Below, piece by piece: positions 46,983 through 55,815 of a stretch of DNA of 64,000 nt. Source of the stretch: CAVOOW01 sp963697675 (GTDB lineage: Bacteria > Actinomycetota > Actinomycetes > JACCUZ01). The notes beneath the pieces are model-generated. The model ran no database searches. It saw nothing but the letters and a program-made list of their open reading frames with translations, and was not told the DNA's origin. Position 1 is the first letter of the stretch. The number at the start of each line of letters is the position of its first letter. Location of the stretch: NCBI GenBank assembly GCA_963697675.1, contig CAVOOW010000008.1, positions 62,001 through 126,000 of the forward strand, read 5' to 3'. A program made the position numbers and the translations under genes.

Positions 46983-47804
46983 CTAGCCAGCGACCGGGCT
47001 CCGGGCCGCGACGGCGCGTTCGCCGGCGTCGCGCAGCACGCTGACCGGCACGGCCTTGCCGGTCATCAGAAACACCTGCAACGCGGCCTGGTGCACGAGC
47101 ACGTCGAGCCCACCGACGACCGCTCCACCGGCGGCTGCCCAGGACGTTGCCAGCGCGGTTTCTCCAGAGCTGTAGCCGACGTCGAGCAGCGCGCCCGGCT
47201 CGTCCGGGACGACCTCCGCGAGGTCGTCGGTGACCCCGACCGGCGTGGTCACCATCACGACGGGTGCGGCGAGGCCGTCGTGCCGCTCCTCCCAGGGCCG
47301 CACGGTGCACGCCAGACCCAGCTCGGCGGCGACGGACAACAGCTGCTCCGCCCGGGCAGGTGTGCGGACGTACACGGTCGCCGCGTCGGCCACCTGCTGC
47401 AGAACCGCCAGGGCCGACCGTGCCGTCGCCCCGCCACCGAGCACCGCGCCAGCGGACACCCGATCCACGCCGCGTTCCCGAAGACCGTTCACCATGCCCG
47501 GCACATCGGTGTTGTCGCCGTGGCTGCTGCCGTCGGGCTCGAAGATGACCGTGTTGACGGCAGCGACCACTCGGGCCGTCTCCGACACCTCGTCCACGCA
47601 GGCGATGGCGACCTGCTTCAACGGCATCGTCAACGACAGGCCGCGCCATGATTCGTCCAGGCCACGGATGAAGTCCGGCAGCCCCGCCTCGTCGACCTCG
47701 TGCCTGCCGTACTGCCAGTTCAAGCCGAGATGTGCGTACGCCGCGCGGTGCAGCGCTGGGGACAACGAGTGCGCTATCGGCGAGCCCAGGACCGCCGCGC
47801 GCAT
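46983..47804 (-). CDS. aroE: shikimate dehydrogenase
   Basis: NADP-dependent enzyme of 273 residues that reduces 3-dehydroshikimate. SPIAHSLSPALHRAAYAHLGL (9-29) binds shikimate, LTMPLKQVAI holds the catalytic Lys, GDNTDVPGMVNGL the catalytic Asp, and VLGGGATARSAL the NADP loop. The ATG at 47802-47804 shares one base with the stop of the phasin-like gene; the TTG one codon earlier is less likely. Same strand as ccrA and aroQ. Confidence 0.94.
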   Translation of the reverse strand: MRAAVLGSPIAHSLSPALHRAAYAHLGLNWQYGRHEVDEAGLPDFIRGLDESWRGLSLTMPLKQVAIACVDEVSETARVVAAVNTVIFEPDGSSHGDNTDVPGMVNGLRERGVDRVSAGAVLGGGATARSALAVLQQVADAATVYVRTPARAEQLLSVAAELGLACTVRPWEERHDGLAAPVVMVTTPVGVTDDLAEVVPDEPGALLDVGYSSGETALATSWAAAGGAVVGGLDVLVHQAALQVFLMTGKAVPVSVLRDAGERAVAARSPVAG

Positions 47805-48238
47805 CAACCCAGCGCCTGGCGGCCGGCCTTCAGGAACGCGTCGTTCACGCGCTTGACGAAGTCGGCGTAGTTGTTCGCCAGCGTGACCGCCCAGTTCAGC
47901 TGCGTCGACTCCGCGGCGGTCTCGGTGAGCTCCAGCATGCTGGACAGGCTCTTCTCATAGGCCTCGAGATAGGCGGTTCCCCCGCGGCGGGCAGTCTCGA
48001 GCAGCAGCCCCTGCAGTTCGCGGATGCGTGCCACGGCATCGTCGACTCCGGCTTGGGCTGAGGCGGCTGCCGCACCGGCGGCCGCCTGAGCGCCGGCATA
48101 GGACGTCGCCTTCGGCGGGGCGGTCGTCTTCTTCGCGGTCGCCTTCTTCGCGGTCGCCTTCTTCGCGGTCGCCTTCTTCGCGGTCGCCTTCTTCGCGGTC
48201 GTCTTCTTGGTTGTTGCCTTGCGGGCCGCCGGTGGCAT
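47804..48238 (-). CDS. phasin-like protein with Lys/Ala-rich N-terminal repeats
   Basis: A 144-residue protein. Residues 8-41 are KKATA/KKTTA repeats like those of histone-H1-like tails, encoded by a 15-bp tandem repeat. Residues 50-144 are helical with a phasin-like pattern (DDAVARIRELQGLLLETARRGGTAYLEAYEKSLSSML and NWAVTLANNYADFVKRVNDAFL). Phasins coat polyhydroxyalkanoate granules; the basic repeats could bind DNA or granules. Its closeness to ccrA, which sits in C4 metabolism, is consistent but not proof. Stop overlaps aroE by one base. Confidence 0.6.
   Translation of the reverse strand: MPPAARKATTKKTTAKKATAKKATAKKATAKKATAKKTTAPPKATSYAGAQAAAGAAAASAQAGVDDAVARIRELQGLLLETARRGGTAYLEAYEKSLSSMLELTETAAESTQLNWAVTLANNYADFVKRVNDAFLKAGRQALG
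48126..48200. repeat. five tandem copies of a 15-bp unit in the phasin-like gene
   Basis: Unit GCCTTCTTCGCGGTC (first copy with GTC for GCC) encodes AKKAT on the opposite strand. Such repeats are prone to copy-number change. Confidence 0.9.
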
Positions 48239-48293
48239 GTGCGCTCCTCGGTCTGGGCGGATCGGTTGGATCAGGCGATCGGTCAGGGATCGA

Positions 48294-49738
48294 TCAGGCT
48301 GCGGGCCGTTCCGTGAGCGGGAGCCGCACGATGAAGCGGGTGTCACCCGGCTGCGACTCGACGCGCAGATCGCCGCCGTGGCGCTCGACGACGATGCGAT
48401 AGGAGATGTCCAGGCCGAGCCCGGTGCCCTGGCCGACCGGCTTGGTCGTGAAGAACGGTTCGAAGATGCGCTGCCGCAGCTCGGCGGGGATGCCCGGGCC
48501 GGTGTCCCCGATCTCCACCCGCGCATAGTCCCCATCCAGTGACGTACGAATCGTCAGAGTGCCCTGGCCGTTCATGGCCTGAACCGCGTTGTCGATGAGG
48601 TTGGTCCACACCTGGTTGAGCTCGGCGCCGTAGATCGGCACCGGGGGCAGCGACCTGTCGAGCTCCTTGACGACCGTGATGTCCTTGAACTTGCCGGCCA
48701 TCATCGACAGCGTGCTCTTGATGCCGACGTGGATGTCGGCTGCGCTCGAAGGGCGCGCGGTCCATCTGGGAGTACTGCTTGGCGTCGCCGAGGAGCTTCG
48801 AGATGCGGGTGACCGAGTCGGTGATCTCGCCCATCAGCAGCTCGGTCTCCAGCGTGTAGGCGAGCCAGTGCACGGCACTGTCGAGCACGTCCGGTGGTGC
48901 GTCCTCGGCCAGCTTGTCGAGAAACTCCGGCGTCGTGCCGGCACCTACGAAAACTGGCGCGAGCTCCCAGCCACCCAGCACGCCGTGGGTGTCGAGCCAG
49001 TCGGTCAGATCGTCCTCGCGCTCCGACTCCTCGACCGCAGTCAGCGTTGGCGCGGACGCGATCGCGAGCACGGCCTCTTCCTGGACCTCGAACAGCATTT
49101 CCAGCAGCTGCGGGTCGATCTCGTTGCGCGCGAGCATCGCCAGCTTGCGGCGCATGTGAGCCACCCGGTCCTTGAGCGCCGCGGTGGCGCGCACCGCCGC
49201 GGCGGCCGGGTTGTTGAGCTCGTGAGTCAGGCCGGCTGAGATCCGGCCGAGGGCGAGCAGCTGCTGACGCTGGCCGACCAGCTCCTGAGAGTTGCGCATG
49301 CCCATGAACAGCCCCTCCAGCAGGTGGATCGCCATCGGGAACCAGGTGCGCACGGCTTCCGCGAAGTCCTCGCTCCGGATGACCCAGCAGCCGCACGTCG
49401 GTGACGGCACTCACCGTGGCGGTGTACTTCTGCCGGCTCGGGTCGTTGACGTAGGCCTGCATGGCACCGGCATAGACGCCACGCTGGTCGGTGCGCACGA
49501 CCTCGACGTCGTCGCGGCCGACGCGTCGGCGCATCACCATGGTGCCCGGAGAGCAGCACCATGATCAGCTCGGCCGGCGCCCCCTCGTCGAGGATGGTGG
49601 CCCCGGCGGGCATTGACACGACCCAGCCGCGCTCGCCGAGCCAGCTGAGCTGCTCGTCGGTCAGCGACTCGAACAGGAACAGGCTGCGCAGCTCGTCGTT
49701 GGTCAGCCGCTCGTCGGTGCGATCGCGGTGAGGCTCAT
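48294..49738 (-). CDS. CRP/cNMP-domain sensor histidine kinase (frameshifts near 48752, 49383, 49548 and 49725)
   Basis: Histidine kinase of about 480 residues. An N-terminal cyclic-nucleotide/CRP-type domain reads SLFLFESLTDEQLSWLGERG and VSMPAGATILDEGAPAELIMVLLSG. Then LLALGRISAGLTHELNNPAAAAVRAT holds the phosphoacceptor His, and the ATPase has WTNLIDNAVQAMNG, IGDTGPGIP and FEPFFTTKPVGQGTGLGL. Repair joins SG-TMVMRRRVGRDD (49548), RLL-VIRSEDFAEAV (49383) and APFE-AADIHVGIKST (48752). Its ATG overlaps the stop of the regulator-TrxR fusion (ATGA), so it is the third gene of a tight unit with the UBP zinc finger. Input ligand unknown. Confidence 0.85.
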
Positions 49739-51442
49739 GGTGCTCCCAGATAGCGGTGGGCCAGCGTGACGGCCATGGCGCCTTCACCGACGGCCGAGGC
49801 AACCCGCTTGACCGAGTCGGCGCGTACGTCACCTGCCACGAAGACACCGGGGATGCTCGCCTCCAGCGGCCACGGGTCGCGTTCGAGCGGCCAGCCACGC
49901 GGCCGCTGCCGGTCGACGATGAGGTCGGGGCCGGTGACCAGGAAACCTCGGTCGTCGCGCTCGAGGGTGCCGGCCAGCCAGTCGGTCCGCGGCTGCGCGC
50001 CGATGAACACGAAGGCGTGGCTGGTGTCGACCCGCTCGGACGAGCCCGACGGCGTGTGCTGCAGGGTCAGCGCCTCGAGATGACCGTTGCCGTGCGCCTC
50101 CTCGACGGTCGTGCAGAGCCGCACCGACACGTTGTCGATGACGTCGAGCTGCTCGATGAGGTAGGCCGACATGCTGCGTTCCAGCGAGTCGCCGCGCACC
50201 ACCAGGGTCACCGACTTGGCCACGCGCGAGAAGAACACGGCCGCCTGCCCGGCCGAGTTGGCGCCACCGACGATGTAGACGTCGACGTCGACGCAGTCGC
50301 CGGCCTCGCTCGCGGCCGAGCCGTAGTAGAGGCCGCTGCCCGCCAGGTCGCTCACTCCCGGTGACGTCGAGGCCGCGATAGGACACACCGGTCGCCACGA
50401 TCACGACGTGCGCCGTCACCTCGGTGCCGTCGCCGAACGCGACGACGCGCGCCGTGCCGTGGGGCCGCAGCCCCACGACGTCGCGCGCGGTGAGGATCTC
50501 GGCGCCGAACTTCGTGGCCTGCCGACGCGCCCGGTCGGTCAGCTGCGCACCCGACACGCCGTCGGGGAAACCGAGGTAGTTCTCGATGCGCGACGACTGC
50601 CCGGCCTGCCCGCCGGTCGCCTGCCGCTCGACCAGCAGCGTCCGCAGGCCCTCCGATGCGCCATAGACGGCTGCGCCGAGCCCGGCCGGTCCGGCACCGA
50701 CGACGACGAGGTCGTAGAAGTCGGTCGTCGGCGTCGTCGACAGCCCGACCGCGGCGGCCACCTCGGTCGTCGACGGAGCGACGAGCGTCTCGCACTCCGG
50801 TGTGATGACCACGGGCAGCCGCGAGGCGTCGACGCCCGCCGCCTGCAGCAGTCGCTCGCCTTCGGGCTCGTCGGCCATGAACCACCGATAGGGCACCGCG
50901 TTGCGCGCGAGGAAGTCGCGCACCTCGAACGACGGCGCCGACCAGCGGTGGCCGATCACCTTGGTCTCGAGCACCTCGATGTCGGACGCGTTGAGATAGG
51001 ACTCGATCATGGCGTCGACGACCGGATAGAGCTTCTCCTCCGGCGGCTCCCACGGCTTGAGCAGATAGTGGTCGACGTCGACCACGTTGATGGCCGCGAT
51101 CGCGGCGTCGGTGTCGGCGTACGCCGTGAGCAGCGCCCGCCGCGCGCGAGGGAACAGGTCCATCGCCTGCTCGAGGAACTCGATGCCGCTCATCTCCGGC
51201 ATGCGATAGTCCGCCAGCAGCACAGCGACCCGCGTCCCGCGCAGCTTCAGGTCACGCAGGGCGTCCATCGCCTCGGCTCCCGAGGACGCCCGTACGACTC
51301 GGTAGTGCTCGCCGTACTGGCGGCGCAGGTCCCGCGCCACCGCCCGCGACACGGCCGGGTCGTCGTCGACGGTGAGCAGGACGGGCCGGTCGGTGGCCTC
51401 GGGCTCGCCGCCGACGGACGTCAGGTCGAGGTGCTCGGTCAC
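49735..51442 (-). CDS. response regulator fused to Grx-like and thioredoxin-reductase-like domains (frameshift near 50358)
   Basis: A fusion of about 568 residues. The receiver (20-145) has VDDDPAVSRAV and the phosphoacceptor in LLADYRMPEMSG (D78), with K129 in YLLKPWEPPEEKL. A glutaredoxin-like fold (158-232) follows, with HRWSAPSFEVRDFL where a CxxC would be. The TrxR-like FAD/NAD domain has VVVGAGPAGLGAAVYG (247-262), TGGQAGQSSRIENYLGFP and GVFVAGDVRADSVKRVASAVGEGA, but the CATC segment is missing (GLYYGSAASEAGDC). So both redox-active cysteine pairs are lost. An extra A near 50358 splits LDV from PGVSDLAG. GTG overlaps the UBP zinc-finger stop. Confidence 0.88.
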
Positions 51443-51732
51443 GGGTGCGAAAAGTCAGGGAGGTCGCCGACGGTGAAGCCGAGCTGGTCGTCGTAGCACC
51501 ACCACCAGTCCTCGCCGGGCTCGAAGGACGAGATCAGCTGATGGCCGTCGGACGCGTGGTGGGCGGACGCGTGCTTCGAGGGTGAGTCGTCGCAGCAGCC
51601 GACATGCCCGCAGATGCGGCACATCCGCAGGTGGACCCACCGCCCGCCCACGCGCAGGCAGTCCTCACAACCCTCGGCGGACGGCACGGCCGCTGCATCG
51701 ACCAGATCCAGATGAGAGCAGCTCTCGGTCAT
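51439..51732 (-). CDS. stand-alone UBP-type zinc finger protein
   Basis: A 97-residue protein that is almost wholly a zf-UBP domain. Zn ligands are C5, H7, C22, C25, C38, C41, C46 and the histidines H54, H58 and H64 in HASAHHASDGH; SFEPGEDWWWCYDDQLG forms the aromatic peptide pocket. It is closely similar to the C-terminal domain of the antiporter at 7027-8898, with the shared HLRxCxxCGHVGCCD core. In eukaryotes this domain binds the free C-terminal Gly-Gly of ubiquitin; bacteria lack ubiquitin, so the ligand is unknown. The first of three overlapping genes; its stop overlaps the GTG of the regulator fusion. Confidence 0.92.
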   Translation of the reverse strand: MTESCSHLDLVDAAAVPSAEGCEDCLRVGGRWVHLRMCRICGHVGCCDDSPSKHASAHHASDGHQLISSFEPGEDWWWCYDDQLGFTVGDLPDFSHP

Positions 51733-51796
51733 GCCAGAAAGCCTAGGACAGCCGCGCAAGTCCCGGGCCGCCAGTTGACCACGCCCCCTCGGGAAG

Positions 51797-51881
51797 TCGA
51801 CCACGTTCAGCATGCGGGCGGACGGTTCGCAAGGCGTGCAGGCATTGCGAACCGTCCGCAGACCTGGCAAACGTGGTCAAC
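51797..51881. repeat. second long composite palindrome between divergent genes
   Basis: Perfect inner arms GCGGACGGTTCGCAA (51818-51832) and TTGCGAACCGTCCGC (51845-51859) with a 12-base loop, flanked by outer arms GTCGACCACGTT (51797-51808) and AACGTGGTCAAC (51870-51881) with one mismatch. A further copy of the outer arm, AGTTGACCACG, is at 51773-51783. It separates the zinc-finger unit from the AGPS-like gene and ends 6 bases before the latter's ATG. Same design as the 12031-12102 palindrome. Confidence 0.85.
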
Positions 51882-51887
51882 TGCACC

Positions 51888-53519
51888 ATGCGACGGTGGA
51901 ACGGCTGGGGCGACGACACCCGCGACTATCCGGTGCCGCCGGCCCTCGTGGAGCATCTGACCGAAATGATCGGCGCGGCCAGAGCGCCCGACGACGTCAC
52001 TCTCGCGACCGCGGTGGGGCAGGTGCCACCTTCGCGGCTGCCCGAGGACGCACGCCGTCCGTCCGGCGGCCTCGGCGATGTCGCGAACCACCTGCTCAGC
52101 ACCGACCCGGCGGACCGTCTGCTGCATGCCCGGGGCCAGAGCTTCCCCGACCTGGTCGCCATGCGCTCGGGCCAGACCGGCCCCGTGCCGGACGCCGTGG
52201 CGCACCCCCGCAGCGGCGCGGACGTGCGGACGATCATCGACCTGGCGCAGGGAACCGGCGCCCACGTCATCCCCTACGGCGGCGGCACGAGCGTCGTGGG
52301 AGGAGTGAACACGACCGCCTCCGAGGCACCCGTGCTCACCGTCGACCTGCGCGGCGTCTCCGGGCTGACCCGGCTCAACCGGCGCGACCAGCTCGCGACG
52401 TTCGGCGCCGGCATCACCGGCCCGCGACTCGAGGCGTTGCTGCGCGCCGACGGCCTGACCCTGGGCCACTTCCCGCAGTCCTTCGAGCTCTCGACGCTGG
52501 GTGGCTGGGTCGCGACCCGGTCGAGCGGCCAGCAGTCGCTGGGCTACGGCCGCATCGAGCGGCTGTTCGCCGGTGGCGTGGTGGAGTCGCCCGCGGGAAC
52601 CCTCGAGCTGCCGACGTTCCCCGCGTCCGCCGCCGGGCCTGACCTGCGCGAGCTGGTGCTGGGGTCGGAAGGACGCATGGGGATCATCACCGAGGCGACC
52701 GTGCGCGTCCGCCCCGTCCCCGAGGTCGACGATGTCCACGCGGTGTTCCTGCCGTCGTGGGACGCGGCCCTCGAGGCGACCCGCGAGATCGTGCAGAGCG
52801 GCACCCCGCTGTCGATGCTGCGACTGAGCACCGCCGAGGAGGCCGCGTCGCAGCGCACCCTGGCCGGCGACTCACGGGCCGCCCTGGTGCTCGACAGAGG
52901 GCTCTCGCTGCGCGGTGTCGGCACCGGAAGGTGCGTACTCCTCATCGGTGTCATGGGCAGCGCGCGGCTGGCCCGCCAGCGGTGGAAGTCTGCGTACGGC
53001 GTCGCGCGGCGCCACGGAGGAGTCCATGTGGGCCGCTCGCTCGGCCGGCGCTGGCAGCGCGGGCGGTTCCGCACGCCCTACCTGCGCAACGGTCTCTGGG
53101 AGCGCGGGTACGGCGTCGACACCGTCGAGACCGCCACCACGTGGTCCAAGCTGCCCACGATGCTCACCTCGCTCGAGCAGGAGATCGGGGCAGCGCTCGA
53201 GCCCGTCGGCGAGAAGGTGCACGTGATCACCCATCTCTCGCACGTCTACCCGACCGGCTCGAGCATCTACACGACCTACGCGTTCCGGCTCGGTGCGACA
53301 GCAGACGAGACGATGGAGCGCTGGACCCGCTGCAAGGATGCGGCCAGCGAGGCGATCGTCGCGAACGGCGGCACCATCAGCCACCAGCACGGCGTCGGTC
53401 TCGACCACTCCGCCTACATGCCGGCCGAGAAGGGTGAGCTCGGGATGGACGCCCTGCGCAGCGTGACCGGGTCGCTGGACCCCGACGGACGGATGAACCC
53501 CGGAAAGCTGCTCGCGTGA
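51888..53519 (+). CDS. FAD-linked oxidase, alkylglycerone-phosphate synthase-like
   Basis: A 543-residue flavoprotein of the vanillyl-alcohol-oxidase fold. The FAD-binding part is PRSGADVRTIIDLAQGTG and PYGGGTSVVGGV (about 105-140), GHFPQSFELSTLGGWVATRSSGQQSLGYG follows, and the C-terminal FAD-oxidase part ends in ISHQHGVGLDHSAYM. These match bacterial homologues of AGPS, which makes the ether bond of ether lipids. The ATG giving MRRWNGWGDD is preferred to the open frame extending into the palindrome. Overlaps glpD by 4 bases (GTGA). Ether-lipid synthesis is an inference. Confidence 0.88.
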   Translation: MRRWNGWGDDTRDYPVPPALVEHLTEMIGAARAPDDVTLATAVGQVPPSRLPEDARRPSGGLGDVANHLLSTDPADRLLHARGQSFPDLVAMRSGQTGPVPDAVAHPRSGADVRTIIDLAQGTGAHVIPYGGGTSVVGGVNTTASEAPVLTVDLRGVSGLTRLNRRDQLATFGAGITGPRLEALLRADGLTLGHFPQSFELSTLGGWVATRSSGQQSLGYGRIERLFAGGVVESPAGTLELPTFPASAAGPDLRELVLGSEGRMGIITEATVRVRPVPEVDDVHAVFLPSWDAALEATREIVQSGTPLSMLRLSTAEEAASQRTLAGDSRAALVLDRGLSLRGVGTGRCVLLIGVMGSARLARQRWKSAYGVARRHGGVHVGRSLGRRWQRGRFRTPYLRNGLWERGYGVDTVETATTWSKLPTMLTSLEQEIGAALEPVGEKVHVITHLSHVYPTGSSIYTTYAFRLGATADETMERWTRCKDAASEAIVANGGTISHQHGVGLDHSAYMPAEKGELGMDALRSVTGSLDPDGRMNPGKLLA

Positions 53520-55111
53520 CGCCTGCTCAGCCGAACTCGATCGACCTGCGTTGGGACGCCGACTGGCGGTCACGAACCTGGTCGTCGCTCGACGATCCGT
53601 GGGACCTGGTCGTCGTCGGTGGCGGAATCGTCGGCGCGGGGATCCTGCGCGCCGCGGCACGAGTCGGCGTACGTACGTTGCTCCTCGAGCGAAGCGACTT
53701 CGCGTCGGGCACCTCCAGCCGCTCGTCGCAGCTCGTGCACGGCGGGCTGCGCTATCTCGCGCAGGGTCAGGTCGGCCTGGCGCGATCGGCCGTGGGCGAG
53801 CGCGAGCGGCTGTTGCGCGACGCGCCGGGGCTGGTCACGCCAGTGGACTTTCTCTTTCCCTTCTATGAGGGTGAGCGCGCCAAGCGGCTCGGCTTCGGGT
53901 CACTGCTGACGGCGTACGACGCCCTCGCCCGGCGGCGCTCCCTGCACCGCCTGACCGGGCCTGACTTCGCGCTTCTGTCGCCCAGCAGTCATCCGCTCGG
54001 GCTGATCGGCGGGCTGCGCTATCGCGAGGCGCACACCGACGACGCCCGTCTCGTGCTGCGGCTGCTGCGCGAGGGAGTCGGCAGTGGCGGCTCGGCGCTC
54101 AACTACGCGCCGGTCACCTCGTTGCTGCGCGATCGCAACGGTGTCTGCGGCGTGCGCGTCCGTGACGACGTGACCTCCCGGGAGACGGAGGTGCGGGCCA
54201 CGGTTGTGGTCAACGCCACCGGAGCGTGGGCCGACGACCTGCGCGCGCAGGTCGGCGGCGCCGCCAAGATGCGGCCGCTGAAGGGCAGCCACCTCGTGTT
54301 CCCGGCCTCGCGGTTCCCCACCTCGATCGGCGTCAACGTGCTGCATCCCAGCGACGGCCGGCCGATCACGGTCGCCCCGTGGGAAGGAGCGACGCTCGTC
54401 GGGACCACGGACATCGACAACCCGAACGAGCTGGGCAACGACGTCGCGATCAGCGCCTCGGAGGTGGACTATCTCCTGGTCGCACTCGCCTCGCAGTTCC
54501 GGTCCCTGTCCCTGTCACGCGATGACATCGTGTCGACGTGGAGCGGCGTGCGCCCGACCGTCGCCACGGGTGCCGCGACGGCCTCGCGAGAGCTGCGCGC
54601 CCACGTCGTCTGGGACGAACAGGGGCTGCTCACGGTGACAGGCGGGAAGCTGACCACCTTCCGGGTGATCGCCTGGGATGCCCTCACGGCGGCGGCCGGA
54701 CGGCTGCCCGCACTCGCCGCGGCGAACCAGTCGGATCCGGCCCTCGACCGGACGGCGGAAATCCTGCCCGACGCGCCCGAGCCCGCGGCGCGACTCTCCG
54801 GGCGCCATGGCGCGGAGGCCGCCGACGTCGTCGCCGCGGCAGACCCCGGTGAGCTCGCGCCGCTCGTGGGGACGCCCGTCACCGCCGCGGAGCTGCGCTG
54901 GGCGGCGCGCAGCGAGGGAGTGCACCACCTCGACGACCTCTTGCTGCGCCGGGTGCGTCTCGGGCTGCTGCTGCCGGCGGGTGGCGCGGAGGTGTTCCCG
55001 CTGGTCCGGCGCATCTGCCAGCAGGAGCTGTCCTGGACGGACGGGCGTTGGGATGACGAGCGGGCCTCGTACACCGCGTTGATCGCCCGCAGCCACAGCG
55101 TCCCGAACTGA
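53516..55111 (+). CDS. glpD: glycerol-3-phosphate dehydrogenase, FAD-dependent
   Basis: Membrane-associated flavoprotein of 531 residues oxidising sn-glycerol-3-phosphate to dihydroxyacetone phosphate. FAD motif VVVGGGIVGAGILRAAARVG (32-51), then ERSDFASGTSSRSSQLVHGGLRYL, and LKGSHLVFPASRF and TDIDNP near the middle. The C-terminal domain is present. The start overlaps the AGPS-like gene, so the two are co-translated; dihydroxyacetone phosphate is also the backbone in ether-lipid synthesis, which suggests a shared pathway. Confidence 0.94.
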   Translation: MTPAQPNSIDLRWDADWRSRTWSSLDDPWDLVVVGGGIVGAGILRAAARVGVRTLLLERSDFASGTSSRSSQLVHGGLRYLAQGQVGLARSAVGERERLLRDAPGLVTPVDFLFPFYEGERAKRLGFGSLLTAYDALARRRSLHRLTGPDFALLSPSSHPLGLIGGLRYREAHTDDARLVLRLLREGVGSGGSALNYAPVTSLLRDRNGVCGVRVRDDVTSRETEVRATVVVNATGAWADDLRAQVGGAAKMRPLKGSHLVFPASRFPTSIGVNVLHPSDGRPITVAPWEGATLVGTTDIDNPNELGNDVAISASEVDYLLVALASQFRSLSLSRDDIVSTWSGVRPTVATGAATASRELRAHVVWDEQGLLTVTGGKLTTFRVIAWDALTAAAGRLPALAAANQSDPALDRTAEILPDAPEPAARLSGRHGAEAADVVAAADPGELAPLVGTPVTAAELRWAARSEGVHHLDDLLLRRVRLGLLLPAGGAEVFPLVRRICQQELSWTDGRWDDERASYTALIARSHSVPN

Positions 55112-55153
55112 TGCGACCTGGCCGCCCTGGCCTCAGCCACGTGGCGGTACGCC

Positions 55154-55723
55154 TCAGCTAGGACTCGTCAAAGTCTTCTTGCGGCGGCGGTAGGCGGCTG
55201 CGGCGAAGCGGTCCGCGCAGAGCTCGCAGCAGAAGCGCCGGGTCCCTGCGCGGCTGCGATCGACATAGGCGCACCGGCACGGGTGTGCGTCGCACAGCCC
55301 CAGCCGGATGTTCGGGCTGGCCAGCCCGATGGCCACCGCGACCGAGACACGCTCCTCGAGACGCCGCACGGCGTCGGAGTCACCGTCCGCGACCCCGAGC
55401 ACCGTTCGCTGGGCAGCGGGATAGAGCGCCAGCACCGGCCGCACGCGCAGGAGCAGCTCGTTGCACGCCTGCGCCGCCGCAGCGGCGTCGCCTTCGACGA
55501 GGTCGGCGAAGATCTCGCGGACCTGCTCGCGCAGCAGCTTGACTGCCGCGACGTCGCGCTTGGTCAGCCGGGACGTCGCCACGTCGGTCCAGCCGAGCCT
55601 GGCGAACAGGCGCTTGAGCGAGGCAACGCCGACCAGGCGCTCGGGCCGCGAGTCGTAGGCGTCGTACGTGTTGAGCAGCGCGACGACGACGTCGAGGTCG
55701 CTCGCCCGTTCATCGACGATCAC
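55154..55723 (-). CDS. CGNR/ABATE-type regulator with degenerate zinc-finger motif
   Basis: A 189-residue protein: an N-terminal ABATE-like helical domain (LVALLNTYDAY-type start as VVALLNTYDAYDSRPERL) and a C-terminal zinc finger with CDAHPCRCAYVDRSRAGTRRFCCELCADRFAAAAYRRRKK. The usual CGNR is CADR here, but the metal cysteines remain. Such proteins are thought to bind DNA and regulate transcription. GTG start. It is divergent from an alpha/beta hydrolase gene across an inverted repeat. Confidence 0.8.
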   Translation of the reverse strand: MIVDERASDLDVVVALLNTYDAYDSRPERLVGVASLKRLFARLGWTDVATSRLTKRDVAAVKLLREQVREIFADLVEGDAAAAAQACNELLLRVRPVLALYPAAQRTVLGVADGDSDAVRRLEERVSVAVAIGLASPNIRLGLCDAHPCRCAYVDRSRAGTRRFCCELCADRFAAAAYRRRKKTLTSPS

Positions 55724-55766
55724 GTGCTCACCCCTCTAGACGCCGGTCACTGACACCAGTATGTTC

Positions 55767-55798
55767 CGTCAGGACCATAACCGCTTAATCTCCTGACG
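55767..55798. promoter_or_regulatory. operator-like inverted repeat between the CGNR regulator and hydrolase
   Basis: CGTCAGGA and TCCTGACG, 8-bp arms separated by 16 AT-richer bases (CCATAACCGCTTAATC). It lies 17 bases before the hydrolase ATG and about 45 bases from the regulator start, a plausible target of the CGNR protein. Confidence 0.55.
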
Positions 55799-55815
55799 AT
55801 TTTGGAGGCCGAACC

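Noticed and set aside
48126..48200. CRISPR-like array
   Set aside because: The 15-bp direct repeats have no spacers and encode the KKATA repeats of a protein.
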